From Nitrospirota bacterium (GTDB lineage Bacteria > Nitrospirota > Nitrospiria > 2-01-FULL-66-17): a stretch of DNA of 40,380 bases. Below are positions 16,842 through 24,211 of the stretch, piece after piece (the stretch's first letter is position 1; each line of letters starts with the position of its first letter). A program made the position numbers and the translations under genes. The stretch is from assembly GCA_040757335.1 (NCBI GenBank), contig JBFLXB010000003.1, positions 13,519-53,898 of the forward strand, written 5' to 3'. Under the pieces are notes generated by a model that made no database searches, was not told the DNA's origin, and worked only from the letters and a program-made list of their open reading frames with translations.

Positions 16842-17273
16842 ATGGCGAGTTTCAACAAAGTGATCTTGATGGGGAACCTGACCAAGGACCCCGAGATCCG
16901 GTACACCCCGAGCGGTACGCCGGTGGCCACGTTCGGGCTCGCCGTGAATCGACGCTACAAACAGGGCGAGGAACTGAAAGACGAGGTGTGTTACATCGAC
17001 ATCGTGGTGTTCGGCAAACAAGCCGAGCACTGCGGACAATACTTGGGCAAGGGACACGGGGTGATCGTGGACGGCCGCCTGCAGCAGCGACGGTGGGAAA
17101 CCGACGACGGGCAGAAGCGGAGCAAACACGAGGTCGTGGCCCAAACCATCAACTTCCTCCCCAAGCGCACGGATCAAGGCTCTGCGGGCGGTCCGACCGG
17201 TGCCGGGAAAACGGCTGCCGCGCCCGAGGCCCAACCGCAGGAGGAGTTCGTGGATCAGGACGTGCCGTTTTGA
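16842..17273 (+). CDS. ssb: Single-stranded DNA-binding protein
   Basis: 143 residues. The N-terminal OB fold begins MASFNKVILMGNLTKDPEIR and includes TPSGTPVATFGLAVNR and DIVVFGKQAEHCGQYLGKG. A Gly/Ala/Pro-rich linker (about 108-130) leads to the acidic tip DQDVPF, the standard C-terminal peptide that recruits repair and replication partners. GGAG at 16831-16834 precedes the ATG by 7 bp. It coats single-stranded DNA in replication, recombination and repair. It lies between rpsF and rpsR as in many bacteria. Confidence 0.97.
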   Translation: MASFNKVILMGNLTKDPEIRYTPSGTPVATFGLAVNRRYKQGEELKDEVCYIDIVVFGKQAEHCGQYLGKGHGVIVDGRLQQRRWETDDGQKRSKHEVVAQTINFLPKRTDQGSAGGPTGAGKTAAAPEAQPQEEFVDQDVPF

Positions 17274-17322
17274 GCGAGTGTCGCCAACACATCCTTCACC
17301 GTTTGCCAGGAGTTGACTACCG

Positions 17323-17637
17323 ATGAGATCCGCATCCCCCGCATCGTCAACCGCTTCCGCCGCGTCGGGCAAGGACTCGCGCGCCGGTGCCGCAGGCGCA
17401 GGCGCCGCGTCAGACCGAAAATTTTTCGGGCGGCGGAAGGCGTGCCGGTTCTGCACCGACAAGGTCGTGGGGATCAGTTACAAAGACGTGTCGATGCTCC
17501 GAAACTATCTGACCGAACGCGGCAAGATCATGCCGCGGCGCCTCTCCGGGACGTGCGCGCGCCATCAACGCGAATTGACGCTTGCGATCAAGCGCGCCCG
17601 CAATATCGCGCTGGTCGCGTTCACCGAAGAGCGCTAG
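17323..17637 (+). CDS. rpsR: 30S ribosomal protein S18
   Basis: 104 residues. The first ~32 are a low-complexity Ala/Ser/Gly stretch. The conserved S18 body follows: [15 protein letters not shown], then [20 protein letters not shown] and [10 protein letters not shown]. The cysteines (CRFC plus the one in GTCARH) match the zinc-binding form of S18. The ATG at 17323 is the only reasonable in-frame start, though the leader-like extension is unusual. The usual next gene, rplI (L9), is absent: a palindromic repeat begins one base after the TAG stop. Confidence 0.95.
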   Translation: MRSASPASSTASAASGKDSRAGAAGAGAASDRKFFGRRKACRFCTDKVVGISYKDVSMLRNYLTERGKIMPRRLSGTCARHQRELTLAIKRARNIALVAFTEER

Positions 17638-17761
17638 GAGTCCGTCCATGAAAGGCCATCTGCTGCGTTGGCGCTGCGCTTCCGGTCCTCACGTACCTAC
17701 TGCGTACGCTCCGGTGCGGTGCTCGCGGCGCCTTGCATCTGGCGCTTTCCTGAACGGACTC
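17638..17761. repeat. Palindromic intergenic element A
   Basis: The 124-bp element starts GAGTCCGT (17638) and ends ACGGACTC (17761), its exact inverse. The inverted ends remain similar for about 21 bp. The centre is CCTCACGTAC (17687-17696), a 7-nt loop, then GTACGCTCCGG (17704-17714). The same core is found in element B, and a related one in element C. It begins directly after the rpsR stop and has no credible gene. A further small hairpin (GCTCGG, loop TTGCG, CCGAGC, 17802-17818) lies between it and the next gene. Confidence 0.8.
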
Positions 17762-17887
17762 AAAGCGCCGATTGCTCGGGCAGGCTCCTAGCAAGTCCGC
17801 TGCTCGGTTGCGCCGAGCGGCTTCGTGTCAACAATCTCTATCTAAATGGTGTTCAGAAGCCAGATTTCCCGGCGTCCGTGACCGGAC

Positions 17888-18361
17888 ATGGCGCGTATCG
17901 ACAAGAAGACGCTCTGGCTGGTCACCGCCGCCGCGGCGGCCCTCGTGCTCTTGCTCCAGTTCTGCCCCGCCACGCGAGCCCCGACCACGCTCACGCTCAA
18001 GACGTCGTCGGGCGTCTTGACCATCGATGTGGTGGACTCGCCGGAACGGCGGTTGTTCGCGTTGGGAATGCTCACGCGGTTTCCGCCGGATCGCGGACTA
18101 TGGCTCGTGTTCGAAGACACGGAGCGTCCGAGCCTGTGGTCCAAGACCCTCCAGGTTGAAGCGGATCTGTTGTGGCTGGACGACACCCGGCAGATCGTGG
18201 ATCGAGACCTCAGGGTCCAACCGTGCCCGCAGGCGCCCTGCCCGGACTACACCCCGGACCGCGGGGCGGTCTCGGTGTTGCTGCTTCCGCCGGGTACGGC
18301 GGAGGACGCGGCCCTGGCGATGGGACAGACCGCGTTTCTCCGGCCCGGGACCGGCTCGTGA
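17888..18361 (+). CDS. DUF192 family protein, membrane-anchored
   Basis: 157 residues. A hydrophobic segment at about 8-27 (LWLVTAAAAALVLLLQF) is an uncleaved anchor or a signal. The rest matches the DUF192 pattern: an opening strand (LTIDVVDSPERRLFALGM), then SLWSKTLQVEADLLWLDDTRQIV and the paired cysteines CPQAPCPDY, ending with VLLLPPGTAEDAAL. The DUF192 function is not established; many members are periplasmic or archaeal secreted proteins. The usual FWMK motif is changed to LWSK. The ribosome site is weak. It is alone between element A and the PilZ gene. Confidence 0.8.
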   Translation: MARIDKKTLWLVTAAAAALVLLLQFCPATRAPTTLTLKTSSGVLTIDVVDSPERRLFALGMLTRFPPDRGLWLVFEDTERPSLWSKTLQVEADLLWLDDTRQIVDRDLRVQPCPQAPCPDYTPDRGAVSVLLLPPGTAEDAALAMGQTAFLRPGTGS

Positions 18362-18380
18362 CCGTGGGCGGCCGCGCGGC

Positions 18381-18409
18381 TTGCACGCGTGAGCACGACT
18401 TGTTATAGT
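18381..18409 (+). promoter_or_regulatory. Sigma-70-type promoter for the PilZ gene
   Basis: -35 TTGCAC (18381-18386), 17-bp spacer, -10 TATAGT (18404-18409). The expected transcript start is at about 18416, only a few bases before the GTG at 18420, so the message may be nearly leaderless. Confidence 0.6.
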
Positions 18410-18419
18410 TGCCGGCGTT

Positions 18420-18953
18420 GTGAGTCGGCCGATCAAAACCAAGCCCGTTGCACGGAAACGGCCCTCGACCGCGCGCCAACGCCCGGTGCGGGCCGCGAAA
18501 GGGGCCGCGAAGGCGGGGGCCGACAAGCGGCCGTCGGTCAACGGCGCGTCGGCGCGCACGTCCAGGGGACCCGAACGGCGGATCGCGGACCGCGCGCCGG
18601 TCATGGTCCTGGAAGTCCGGGGCAAATCCTACGACAAGATTTTCGTCGGCTACGCGGAGAACATCAGCCGCAGCGGCTTGTTTCTTTCGGCCGCCAACCC
18701 GCCCGCGGTGGGTTCGACATTCCCGGTCGAGTTTGTTCTGCCGGACAATCGGACGTTGGTCCAGTGCACGTGTCGCGTCGTGTGGCAACACCGGTACACG
18801 ACAAGCGGACGGCCATCCGTGGGCGTGGGAGTCGAATTCCTCGACCTAGACACGCTCAAACGCGCATTGATCGACCAATGGGTGAAGCGAAAACTCGGCG
18901 CTGGTCGCCCCTCTGTCGCGCGATCCAACGGCGCATCCAAAGTCCGCCGATAA
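18420..18953 (+). CDS. PilZ-domain c-di-GMP-binding protein
   Basis: 177 residues from a GTG start. Residues 1-50 are basic and disordered (Lys/Arg/Ala/Pro). The PilZ domain spans about 50-160 with both c-di-GMP motifs: RRIADR (residues 53-58) and NISRSG (81-86). It then has VGSTFPVEFVLPDN and GVGVEFLDLD. The family binds cyclic di-GMP in the cytoplasm and changes partner activity, often in motility, pili or exopolysaccharide. There is no second output domain, so the partner must be another protein. It sits just before two pseudopilin-like genes, which fits a surface role but does not prove one. Confidence 0.9.
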   Translation: MSRPIKTKPVARKRPSTARQRPVRAAKGAAKAGADKRPSVNGASARTSRGPERRIADRAPVMVLEVRGKSYDKIFVGYAENISRSGLFLSAANPPAVGSTFPVEFVLPDNRTLVQCTCRVVWQHRYTTSGRPSVGVGVEFLDLDTLKRALIDQWVKRKLGAGRPSVARSNGASKVRR

Positions 18954-18982
18954 GAGGGCGTTGCTCCGCAACGGAGCGACCG

Positions 18983-19399
18983 ATGAATCTGATCCGCATC
19001 GATCCCGTAAAGAAATGGAGGGGGCAATCCGGCTTTACTCTCATCGAGATCATGATCGTGATGACGATCGTGGGCATCTTGATGACGTTGGCGGAGCCTT
19101 CGTATCATGCCCAGATCGTCAAGGCGCGCGAGGCGTCGTTGAAGAAGAGTCTGTTCGTCATGCGCGACGTGATCGACCAGTTCGCGGCGGATCAGGGGCG
19201 ATATCCGGAGAGCCTGCAGACGTTGGTGGACGAAGGCTATCTGCGCGGGCTGCCGGTGGACCCCTTCACCAAGGCGAGCGATACGTGGATCGAGGTGCGT
19301 GAAGACACGGCCGACGCGGAGGATTCGCCCGGGATCTTCGACGTGCACAGCGGCAGCAACCTGGTGGCGTCGAACGGCACGCCGTACAACGAATGGTGA
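18983..19399 (+). CDS. Type II secretion/type IV pilus pseudopilin (GspG-like)
   Basis: 138 residues. The start at 18983 has GGAG 6 bp upstream (18973-18976). A class III prepilin signal is clear: GQSG|FTLIEIMIVMTIVGIL, with cleavage after Gly17, Phe at +1 and the conserved Glu at +5. A GspG-like globular part follows (RDVIDQFAADQGRYPESLQTLVDEGYLRGLPVDPFT), ending FDVHSGSNLVASNGTPYNEW. It needs a prepilin peptidase and assembly ATPase, none of which is in this window. It overlaps the next gene by 7 bp (ATGGTGA), so the two are coupled. Confidence 0.88.
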   Translation: MNLIRIDPVKKWRGQSGFTLIEIMIVMTIVGILMTLAEPSYHAQIVKAREASLKKSLFVMRDVIDQFAADQGRYPESLQTLVDEGYLRGLPVDPFTKASDTWIEVREDTADAEDSPGIFDVHSGSNLVASNGTPYNEW

Positions 19400-19932
19400 A
19401 GGGGCAGAGCGGTTTTTCTTTCCTGTTTGTTCTTTTCGCGCTCGTCTTGGTGGGGCTCAGCATGATGGGGGCCAATAAGCAGTGGGTGACGATGATGAAG
19501 CGCGAACGAGAGGCGGAATTGTTGTTTCGGGGGCACCAGTACCGGCGTGCCATCGCGAGCTACGTGGAGTCCGTGCCGGGGGCCCGGCAGTATCCGCTGC
19601 GCGTTGAGGATCTCCTGAAAGACCCTCGAAATTCGAAACGCCATTTGCGCGCGGCCTATACCGACCCGATCACCGGAGGGCCGTTTTTCGCGGTTCCGTG
19701 TCGCGACCGGATCAAGGGCGTGTATAGTCCGAGCGACGCGATGACGCTCAAACACGACAATTTCCCTCCGGAGTACGAACAGTTCCGCGCCACCGTGTTG
19801 CATCGGGAGTGGGTCTTTCTCTACGAGCCCGGCGCGCCTGGATCGCAGCCGGCGCAGCCTGCCCCGCCGGTCGTGCCCGGCCCCAAGGGGCCCGTGGCGG
19901 CTCCTCCTGCGCTCGCTCCCATTCCCTGCTGA
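19393..19932 (+). CDS. Pseudopilin-like protein lacking Glu+5
   Basis: 179 residues. The N-terminus GQSG|FSFLFVLFALVLVGLSM has the prepilin cleavage glycine and hydrophobic helix, but +5 is Phe instead of Glu, as in tip-type minor pseudopilins such as GspK. The globular part has RGHQYRRAIASYVESVPGARQYP and YTDPITGGPF, and a Pro-rich tail (about 150-179). It overlaps the GspG-like gene and is followed after 3 bp by the thioredoxin-fold gene. It probably forms a pair with the upstream pseudopilin in a pilus-like or secretion fibre. Confidence 0.75.
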   Translation: MVKGQSGFSFLFVLFALVLVGLSMMGANKQWVTMMKREREAELLFRGHQYRRAIASYVESVPGARQYPLRVEDLLKDPRNSKRHLRAAYTDPITGGPFFAVPCRDRIKGVYSPSDAMTLKHDNFPPEYEQFRATVLHREWVFLYEPGAPGSQPAQPAPPVVPGPKGPVAAPPALAPIPC

Positions 19933-19935
19933 GGT

Positions 19936-21012
19936 ATGCCCCTCGCCGCGTGGCGCACTCATCCAGCGAGGCGATACCTCCCGGCCACGCTGGCGATTCT
20001 GGGGATCGCGGCGGCGCCCTTCGCCCTGATCGCGCTGCTGGGAGAGTCGACATCCTCGAGCGTGGCCCCGGAGATCGTGGGCATCCAGTCGTGGATCAAT
20101 TCCGAGCCCTTGACCTTGGCCGGTCTGCGCGGCAAGGTGGTGTTGGTGGACTTTTGGACGTACACGTGTATCAACTGCCTGCGGACGATCCCGCATTTGA
20201 ACGGATGGTACCGGCGCTACCGTGACGACGGTTTGGTGGTAGTCGGCATACACAGCCCTGAATTTGCGTTTGAGCGCGACCCCGAGCGGGTCAAGCGCGA
20301 AACCGCCCGCCTGGGAATCACCTATCCGGTGGCGGTGGATAGCGAGAAAAAAACGTGGGGCGCGTACCGCAATCAGTACTGGCCCCACAAATATCTGATC
20401 GACCGGGGGGGCAACATCCGGTTCACGCAGATCGGCGAAGGCGGCTACGTGGAAACCGAGTCCCACATCCGCACCCTGTTGGCCGAGGACGGCCGAACCA
20501 TCGATCCGCTGATGGCGGTGGTGAATCCCGAACCCGTGGAACCCAAGGCCATCGCCACGCCCGAGATTTACTTCGGCTCCTATTTCGGGCAATTCTTGGG
20601 TAACCCGCTGGGGCTGCGCAGCCTCGGAGAGGCCGTGTATTCGGAGCCTGCGCGGATCGAGCCCAACCTGTTCTATCTGGTGGGCGCGTGGTCCATCGGC
20701 GAGGAGTCCGTGACCGCGGTGAGCTCGGGTGAACACCGCATCCATCTGAAGTATGCGGCCAAGGCCGTGAACTTCGTCGCGGCCGCGCCGGGGCGGGAAA
20801 TCGGCGTCGAGGTCCTGCTCGACGGTCGGCCGCTCGATCCCGACGAGCAGGGTGCGGACGTGGTGCGCGACGGCCGCGGCCGCACCGTGGTGCGCGTGAG
20901 CGAGGGCCGGATGTACCGCTTGATCGATCGCCGCGCGGGCTACGGCACCCATACCGTCACGCTCGTGTTCGACCGGCCCGGGTTGCAGGCCTACACCTTC
21001 ACGTTCGGATAG
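19936..21012 (+). CDS. Membrane-anchored thioredoxin-like protein (DipZ/TlpA type) with C-terminal beta domain
   Basis: 358 residues. One N-terminal membrane segment lies at about 15-36. A thioredoxin-like domain (about 50-190) carries the redox pair in WTYTCINCLRTIPHL (Cys78, Cys81) and ends with the cis-Pro region YWPHKYLIDRGGNIR. Residues about 200-358 form a beta-rich domain like the C-terminal part of DipZ proteins (SIGEESVTAVSSGEHRIHLK). The active site faces the periplasm, so a thiol-disulfide role on exported proteins is likely. Only 3 bp follow the pseudopilin stop, so it is probably in that operon. The ribosome site sits very close to the ATG. Confidence 0.85.
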   Translation: MPLAAWRTHPARRYLPATLAILGIAAAPFALIALLGESTSSSVAPEIVGIQSWINSEPLTLAGLRGKVVLVDFWTYTCINCLRTIPHLNGWYRRYRDDGLVVVGIHSPEFAFERDPERVKRETARLGITYPVAVDSEKKTWGAYRNQYWPHKYLIDRGGNIRFTQIGEGGYVETESHIRTLLAEDGRTIDPLMAVVNPEPVEPKAIATPEIYFGSYFGQFLGNPLGLRSLGEAVYSEPARIEPNLFYLVGAWSIGEESVTAVSSGEHRIHLKYAAKAVNFVAAAPGREIGVEVLLDGRPLDPDEQGADVVRDGRGRTVVRVSEGRMYRLIDRRAGYGTHTVTLVFDRPGLQAYTFTFG

Positions 21013-21104
21013 GGTGAAAGAACCCGAGGGTCAAAAGCATCTCGCTGCTCGGCCCGTCACCACAGGGCCTGCGCGGCGCCACGCGAGCGAGGATAGGAGG
21101 GAGC

Positions 21105-21827
21105 ATGAAAGAGTGGCTGGAACAGCCGGGCTTTTTGAGCCCGTACGGCACGATGGGCGCGGACCTGAGTTTCGCCCTGGCGGTGGGCTTCACCGTCTTG
21201 TTCCTGGTGGGGTGGCGCCAGGCAAAACAACGCAAGGGGCAGACGCACCACGTGGTGACGCTCTGGGCGATGTTGGCCATGATCGCCTATTTCGTGGCCT
21301 ATTACGTGAACCGGGGGCTCGGCGCCCTCGCGTTCGAGGGCGAGGAGGGCTTCGGCGGTCCCCCCGAGCTGTATGACACCCTGTTCAGCCCGCTGCTCAC
21401 GTTCCATATCCTGGTGGTGACCATCGGGTTGGTCATGGCCGTGTATATGATCGTCCTGGGGTTTCGCACCTCGGTGCGGCAGGGTCAGACCAGGACGTTG
21501 ACCGCGGGCACTCCCAAGGGCTCCGGGCTCGCGTTTTCCGGATGGATCCTGTTGGCCGCGATCGTGGCGCCGTTGCTGCTGTTCGGGATCCGCATCATGT
21601 TCACGGCTCCCACGATCGGCAAGTTCATCGGTTGGGTGTCCACCGGCCTCTTGGTGGGGCTCGGGGTCCTGGCGGCCGAGGGCGTGGGCCGGTTCCTGTA
21701 TCCGGACGGAGAGCGCCGCCACCGCGCCATCGGCACGTTCACCATGATCCTCTATGTGATCGCCCTGTTGACCAGCACCGTGACCTGGGTGATGTTGTAC
21801 GTGATCTGGAAGCCGACCATCGGCTGA
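21105..21827 (+). CDS. DUF420 family multi-pass membrane protein
   Basis: 240 residues with about six hydrophobic helices. AGGAGGG precedes the ATG at 21105. Conserved features of DUF420 are visible: His residues in the helix HHVVTLWAMLAMIAYFVAYY and in TFHILVVTIGLVMAVYM, and H.AIGTFTMILYVIALLTS near the end. DUF420 proteins are often encoded near cytochrome oxidase genes, and one relative (CtaM) is needed for oxidase maturation. No oxidase gene is within this window, so that role is only inference. Confidence 0.8.
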   Translation: MKEWLEQPGFLSPYGTMGADLSFALAVGFTVLFLVGWRQAKQRKGQTHHVVTLWAMLAMIAYFVAYYVNRGLGALAFEGEEGFGGPPELYDTLFSPLLTFHILVVTIGLVMAVYMIVLGFRTSVRQGQTRTLTAGTPKGSGLAFSGWILLAAIVAPLLLFGIRIMFTAPTIGKFIGWVSTGLLVGLGVLAAEGVGRFLYPDGERRHRAIGTFTMILYVIALLTSTVTWVMLYVIWKPTIG

Positions 21828-21893
21828 CGGCGGGATGACGGCGCGGACCCGCACGGCGCGCCCCGCGGACATCGGCCCGCCACGCCAAGGCTC

Positions 21894-21922
21894 TTCCCAT
21901 TCCCCGTGAATTCGGGTATGAT
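21894..21922 (+). promoter_or_regulatory. Candidate promoter for the HU gene
   Basis: -35-like TTCCCA (21894-21899), 17-bp spacer, -10 TATGAT (21917-21922). The leader of about 45 nt contains the AAGGAGG ribosome site. Confidence 0.5.
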
Positions 21923-21971
21923 GGCCGCGCTTTTCAGCCTACACATCACCCTATTCCAAGGAGGCACTGGT

Positions 21972-22259
21972 ATGGCTAAGGCAATGACGAAGTCGCAGAT
22001 TATCGATCATCTGGCAACACGACTTGATCTTCCCAAGAAGACCGTAGTGAGCGGGCTCGAAACCCTGGTGACCCTCGCGTACAAGGAAGCCAAGAACGGA
22101 TTCACGCTGCCGGGTCTCGGCAAGCTGGTATTGGTCAATCGCAAGGCGCGCATGGGGCGTAATCCCCAGACCGGGGAGGCGATCAAGATCCCCGCAAAGC
22201 GCGTGGTGAAATTCCGTGTGGCCAAGGCTGCTAAAGACGCGATCCTGGGGGGGCGGTAA
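21972..22259 (+). CDS. HU/IHF-family DNA-binding protein
   Basis: 95 residues, the usual HU length. It has MTKSQIIDHLATRLDLPKKT, FTLPGLGKLVLVNRKARMGRNP and TGEAIKIPAKRVVKFRVAK, with the conserved beta-arm sequence GRNPQTGE and its intercalating proline. AAGGAGG (21958-21964) sits 7 bp before the ATG. It bends and compacts DNA. It is monocistronic by its own promoter and a downstream hairpin. Confidence 0.93.
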   Translation: MAKAMTKSQIIDHLATRLDLPKKTVVSGLETLVTLAYKEAKNGFTLPGLGKLVLVNRKARMGRNPQTGEAIKIPAKRVVKFRVAKAAKDAILGGR

Positions 22260-22290
22260 CCCGTATTCACGCCTTCAGGCATTGCAGGAT

Positions 22291-22310
22291 CGGCTTGAAA
22301 TCTCAAGCCG
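22291..22310 (+). terminator. Hairpin between HU and the Mrp gene
   Basis: CGGCTTGA (22291-22298), loop AATC, TCAAGCCG (22303-22310): a perfect 8-bp stem 31 bp after the HU stop. There is no U-run, so it may be a weak or factor-dependent terminator or part of the next leader. Confidence 0.45.
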
Positions 22311-22346
22311 GATTGACGAGAATAGCCACGTGTTGCGAAGCGTGAG

Positions 22347-23267
22347 ATGACGGCTCCCAACGACTTAAAGACCATTCTGGGAAAACTCCAGTTTCCCGAC
22401 GATGCGCAGGTCATGCGTCAGATCGTGGATCAGACGCTGCAGGTCAAGCTGCGCATGGGGCGGATCAAGCGCAAGATCGTGGTCATGAGCGGCAAGGGCG
22501 GCGTGGGCAAAAGCATGTCCACCGTCAACCTCGCGCTCGGGTTCGCACGCAAGGCCGACCGGGTCGGCGTGTTGGACGTGGACCTCAATGGCCCGTGTGT
22601 GCCCAAGATGCTGGGCATCGGGGGGAAGCGGTTCGAGCTGACGCCCGAGGGAGCCCTCCCGCCCCTCGGCCCGCTGGGCATTAAAGTCGCCTCCATGGAT
22701 TTCTTCCTCCGCGAACACGCGCCCGTGCGGTGGAAGGGGTCGATCGAATTGAGTCCGGTCTGGTTGGGCATGTTGGAAATGAACGTTATTCGGGAATTGT
22801 TGGCGGACATTGCGTGGGGGGAACTCGATATCTTGCTCGCCGATCTCCCTCCAGGGGCCGCCGCGGACAAGCCGCCGGCCCTGGCCAATTTTCTTCCGGA
22901 TCTTGACGGCGCCGTGATCATCACCACCCCGTCCGAGGTGACCACCGACGTGGTGCGAAAATCCGTCCTCTACGCGCGCGACGTGGGGATTCCGGTGATC
23001 GGCCTCATCGAGAATATGAGCGGGTATCACTGTCCTCAGTGTGGACACGAAAGCGATCTGTTTGCCGGCAGCGTGGAAGCGCTGGCCGCGGAGTTGGACG
23101 TGCCGCTGTTGGGCAAGATCCCGTTCGATCGGGACCTGAGCCAGCGATGCGACAGCGGTAACCCCTTGACCGATTCCAGTCATCCCATGGCCCGCCGATT
23201 TGACGAGATCGTCCAGCGGATCGTCGACTGTCTGAATTTCAGGGAGATCGTGGCGCAACGGTTGTAG
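22347..23267 (+). CDS. Mrp/NBP35 (ApbC) family Fe-S carrier ATPase
   Basis: 306 residues. The deviant Walker A motif is GKGGVGKS (residues 49-56), followed by LDVDLNGPCVPKMLG and DILLADLPPG. The cluster-bridging cysteines are in ENMSGYHCPQCGHES (Cys229, Cys232). Proteins of this family bind a bridging [4Fe-4S] cluster as dimers and hand it to apo-proteins in the cytoplasm. The N-terminal MIP18-like domain found in many Mrp proteins is absent. It is followed after 35 bp by the zinc-ribbon PCP_red gene, and conserved linkage to that island would suggest cluster delivery to an enzyme there. Confidence 0.92.
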   Translation: MTAPNDLKTILGKLQFPDDAQVMRQIVDQTLQVKLRMGRIKRKIVVMSGKGGVGKSMSTVNLALGFARKADRVGVLDVDLNGPCVPKMLGIGGKRFELTPEGALPPLGPLGIKVASMDFFLREHAPVRWKGSIELSPVWLGMLEMNVIRELLADIAWGELDILLADLPPGAAADKPPALANFLPDLDGAVIITTPSEVTTDVVRKSVLYARDVGIPVIGLIENMSGYHCPQCGHESDLFAGSVEALAAELDVPLLGKIPFDRDLSQRCDSGNPLTDSSHPMARRFDEIVQRIVDCLNFREIVAQRL

Positions 23268-23302
23268 CCCGCGCGTTGTGCGGGCGTGGTTTGGAGGACG
23301 CG

Positions 23303-24007
23303 ATGAAGTTCGTGTGCATGAACTGCGAGACCTTCATGCTGTTTCAGAAGGTCGAGAAACCCGGCGAAGGGTCGCTCGGCGTGGAGTTTCTCTGTCCGTC
23401 GTGCAAGGCAAGGTTTTCGATGGTCACCAACCCCGGCGAGACCCAGATGGTCCAAGCCTTGGGCGTGAAAATCGGCGGACGCACCACGGCTCCCGAAGCG
23501 TTTGAATTGACCCGCGGCACGCTCAAAGAAGGCGCGGAGTGTCCGGTTCCCGGCGCAGCCGCAATGGCGGCTCCTGCGATGACCAGCGGAGCAGTCACGA
23601 GCGAGAGCGGGGCCGGGAGTTGTCCCTTTTCATCCATGGTGGCATCCATGGGCGCGGGTGGCGCCGAACAATCAACCGCGCTGGAATGGTCAGCCGAAGC
23701 TCTCGAGCGATTGGCCAAGATCCCGGACTTCGTGCGTCCGACCGTCAAGATGGAGGTCGAAGCCTATGCCCGCCAAGCAGGCGAGACGTTCGTGACGCAG
23801 GCCATGCTCGATAAATATAAAACCGCGCCCGGAAGCCTCACCTGGTCTTCCGAAGCCTCCAAGCGCCTGGAGAACATTCCCTTCTTCATCCGCCCGATGG
23901 CCAAAAAGGAGATCGAGCGCCTGGCGCGGGAAGAGGGCCGAACGGAGGTGACCGTCGAGGTCATGGACCACGCCAAGACGGCATTCGCGAAATTTATGGG
24001 CGGCTAA
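23303..24007 (+). CDS. Zinc-ribbon protein with two PCP_red repeats
   Basis: 234 residues. GGAGG (23292-23296) precedes the ATG. Residues 5-34 hold a zinc-ribbon-like pair, CMNC and CPSC (Cys5, 8, 31, 34). A linker (about 60-125) is Gly/Ala/Ser-rich and carries two further cysteines (ECPVPG, SCPFS). Two helical PCP_red repeats follow: LEWSAEALERLAKIPDFVRP (about 128-172) and LTWSSEASKRLENIPFFIRP (about 180-227). PCP_red is the small domain at the C-terminus of the BchB/ChlB subunit of dark-operative protochlorophyllide reductase. Here the catalytic part is missing, so the domain probably binds a tetrapyrrole or another protein. The function is not known. Confidence 0.82.
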   Translation: MKFVCMNCETFMLFQKVEKPGEGSLGVEFLCPSCKARFSMVTNPGETQMVQALGVKIGGRTTAPEAFELTRGTLKEGAECPVPGAAAMAAPAMTSGAVTSESGAGSCPFSSMVASMGAGGAEQSTALEWSAEALERLAKIPDFVRPTVKMEVEAYARQAGETFVTQAMLDKYKTAPGSLTWSSEASKRLENIPFFIRPMAKKEIERLAREEGRTEVTVEVMDHAKTAFAKFMGG

Positions 24008-24035
24008 GGGCCGGTTCTTGAGAGATTTGCTTGCT

Positions 24036-24177
24036 CAGAAATCCCCTTCCCCCCTTGCGGGGGAAGGATGGGATGGAGGCTACCAGGCCCGATGATGGCA
24101 TGCCCCCGGTCGATGCGGACACCGTCTCCGTAGGCGCCCCCACCCTGCCCCTCCCCCGCATGGGGGGAGGGAAATCT
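24036..24177. repeat. GC-rich double-hairpin intergenic element
   Basis: This fills most of the 204 bp between the two PCP_red-related genes. Hairpin 1 (24045-24067) pairs CCTTCCCC with GGGGAAGG. Hairpin 2 (24150-24170) pairs CCTCCCCC with GGGGGAGG around GCAT. The flanks GGATGGGATGGAGGC and GGCGCCCCCACCCTGCC are themselves near-inverted, so the whole unit is one imperfect dyad. It may act as an attenuator or be a mobile repeat. No gene is seen in it. Confidence 0.7.
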
Positions 24178-24211
24178 CAAGCTGAGGTGAGCCAACGGCT
24201 CATGGTCACTA

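Noticed and set aside
17638-17887. A small gene between rpsR and the DUF192 gene
   Set aside because: The open frames there run through the palindromic element and have no ribosome site or recognisable product.
18389-18982. Longer N-terminus for the GspG-like protein
   Set aside because: The upstream part overlaps the PilZ gene in another frame and would bury the prepilin signal; ATG 18983 has GGAG and gives a normal prepilin leader.
19237-20952. Long minus-strand open frame of 571 codons
   Set aside because: It lies opposite three well-supported plus-strand genes; in GC-rich DNA such antisense frames are common. It has no domain motif and no ribosome site.
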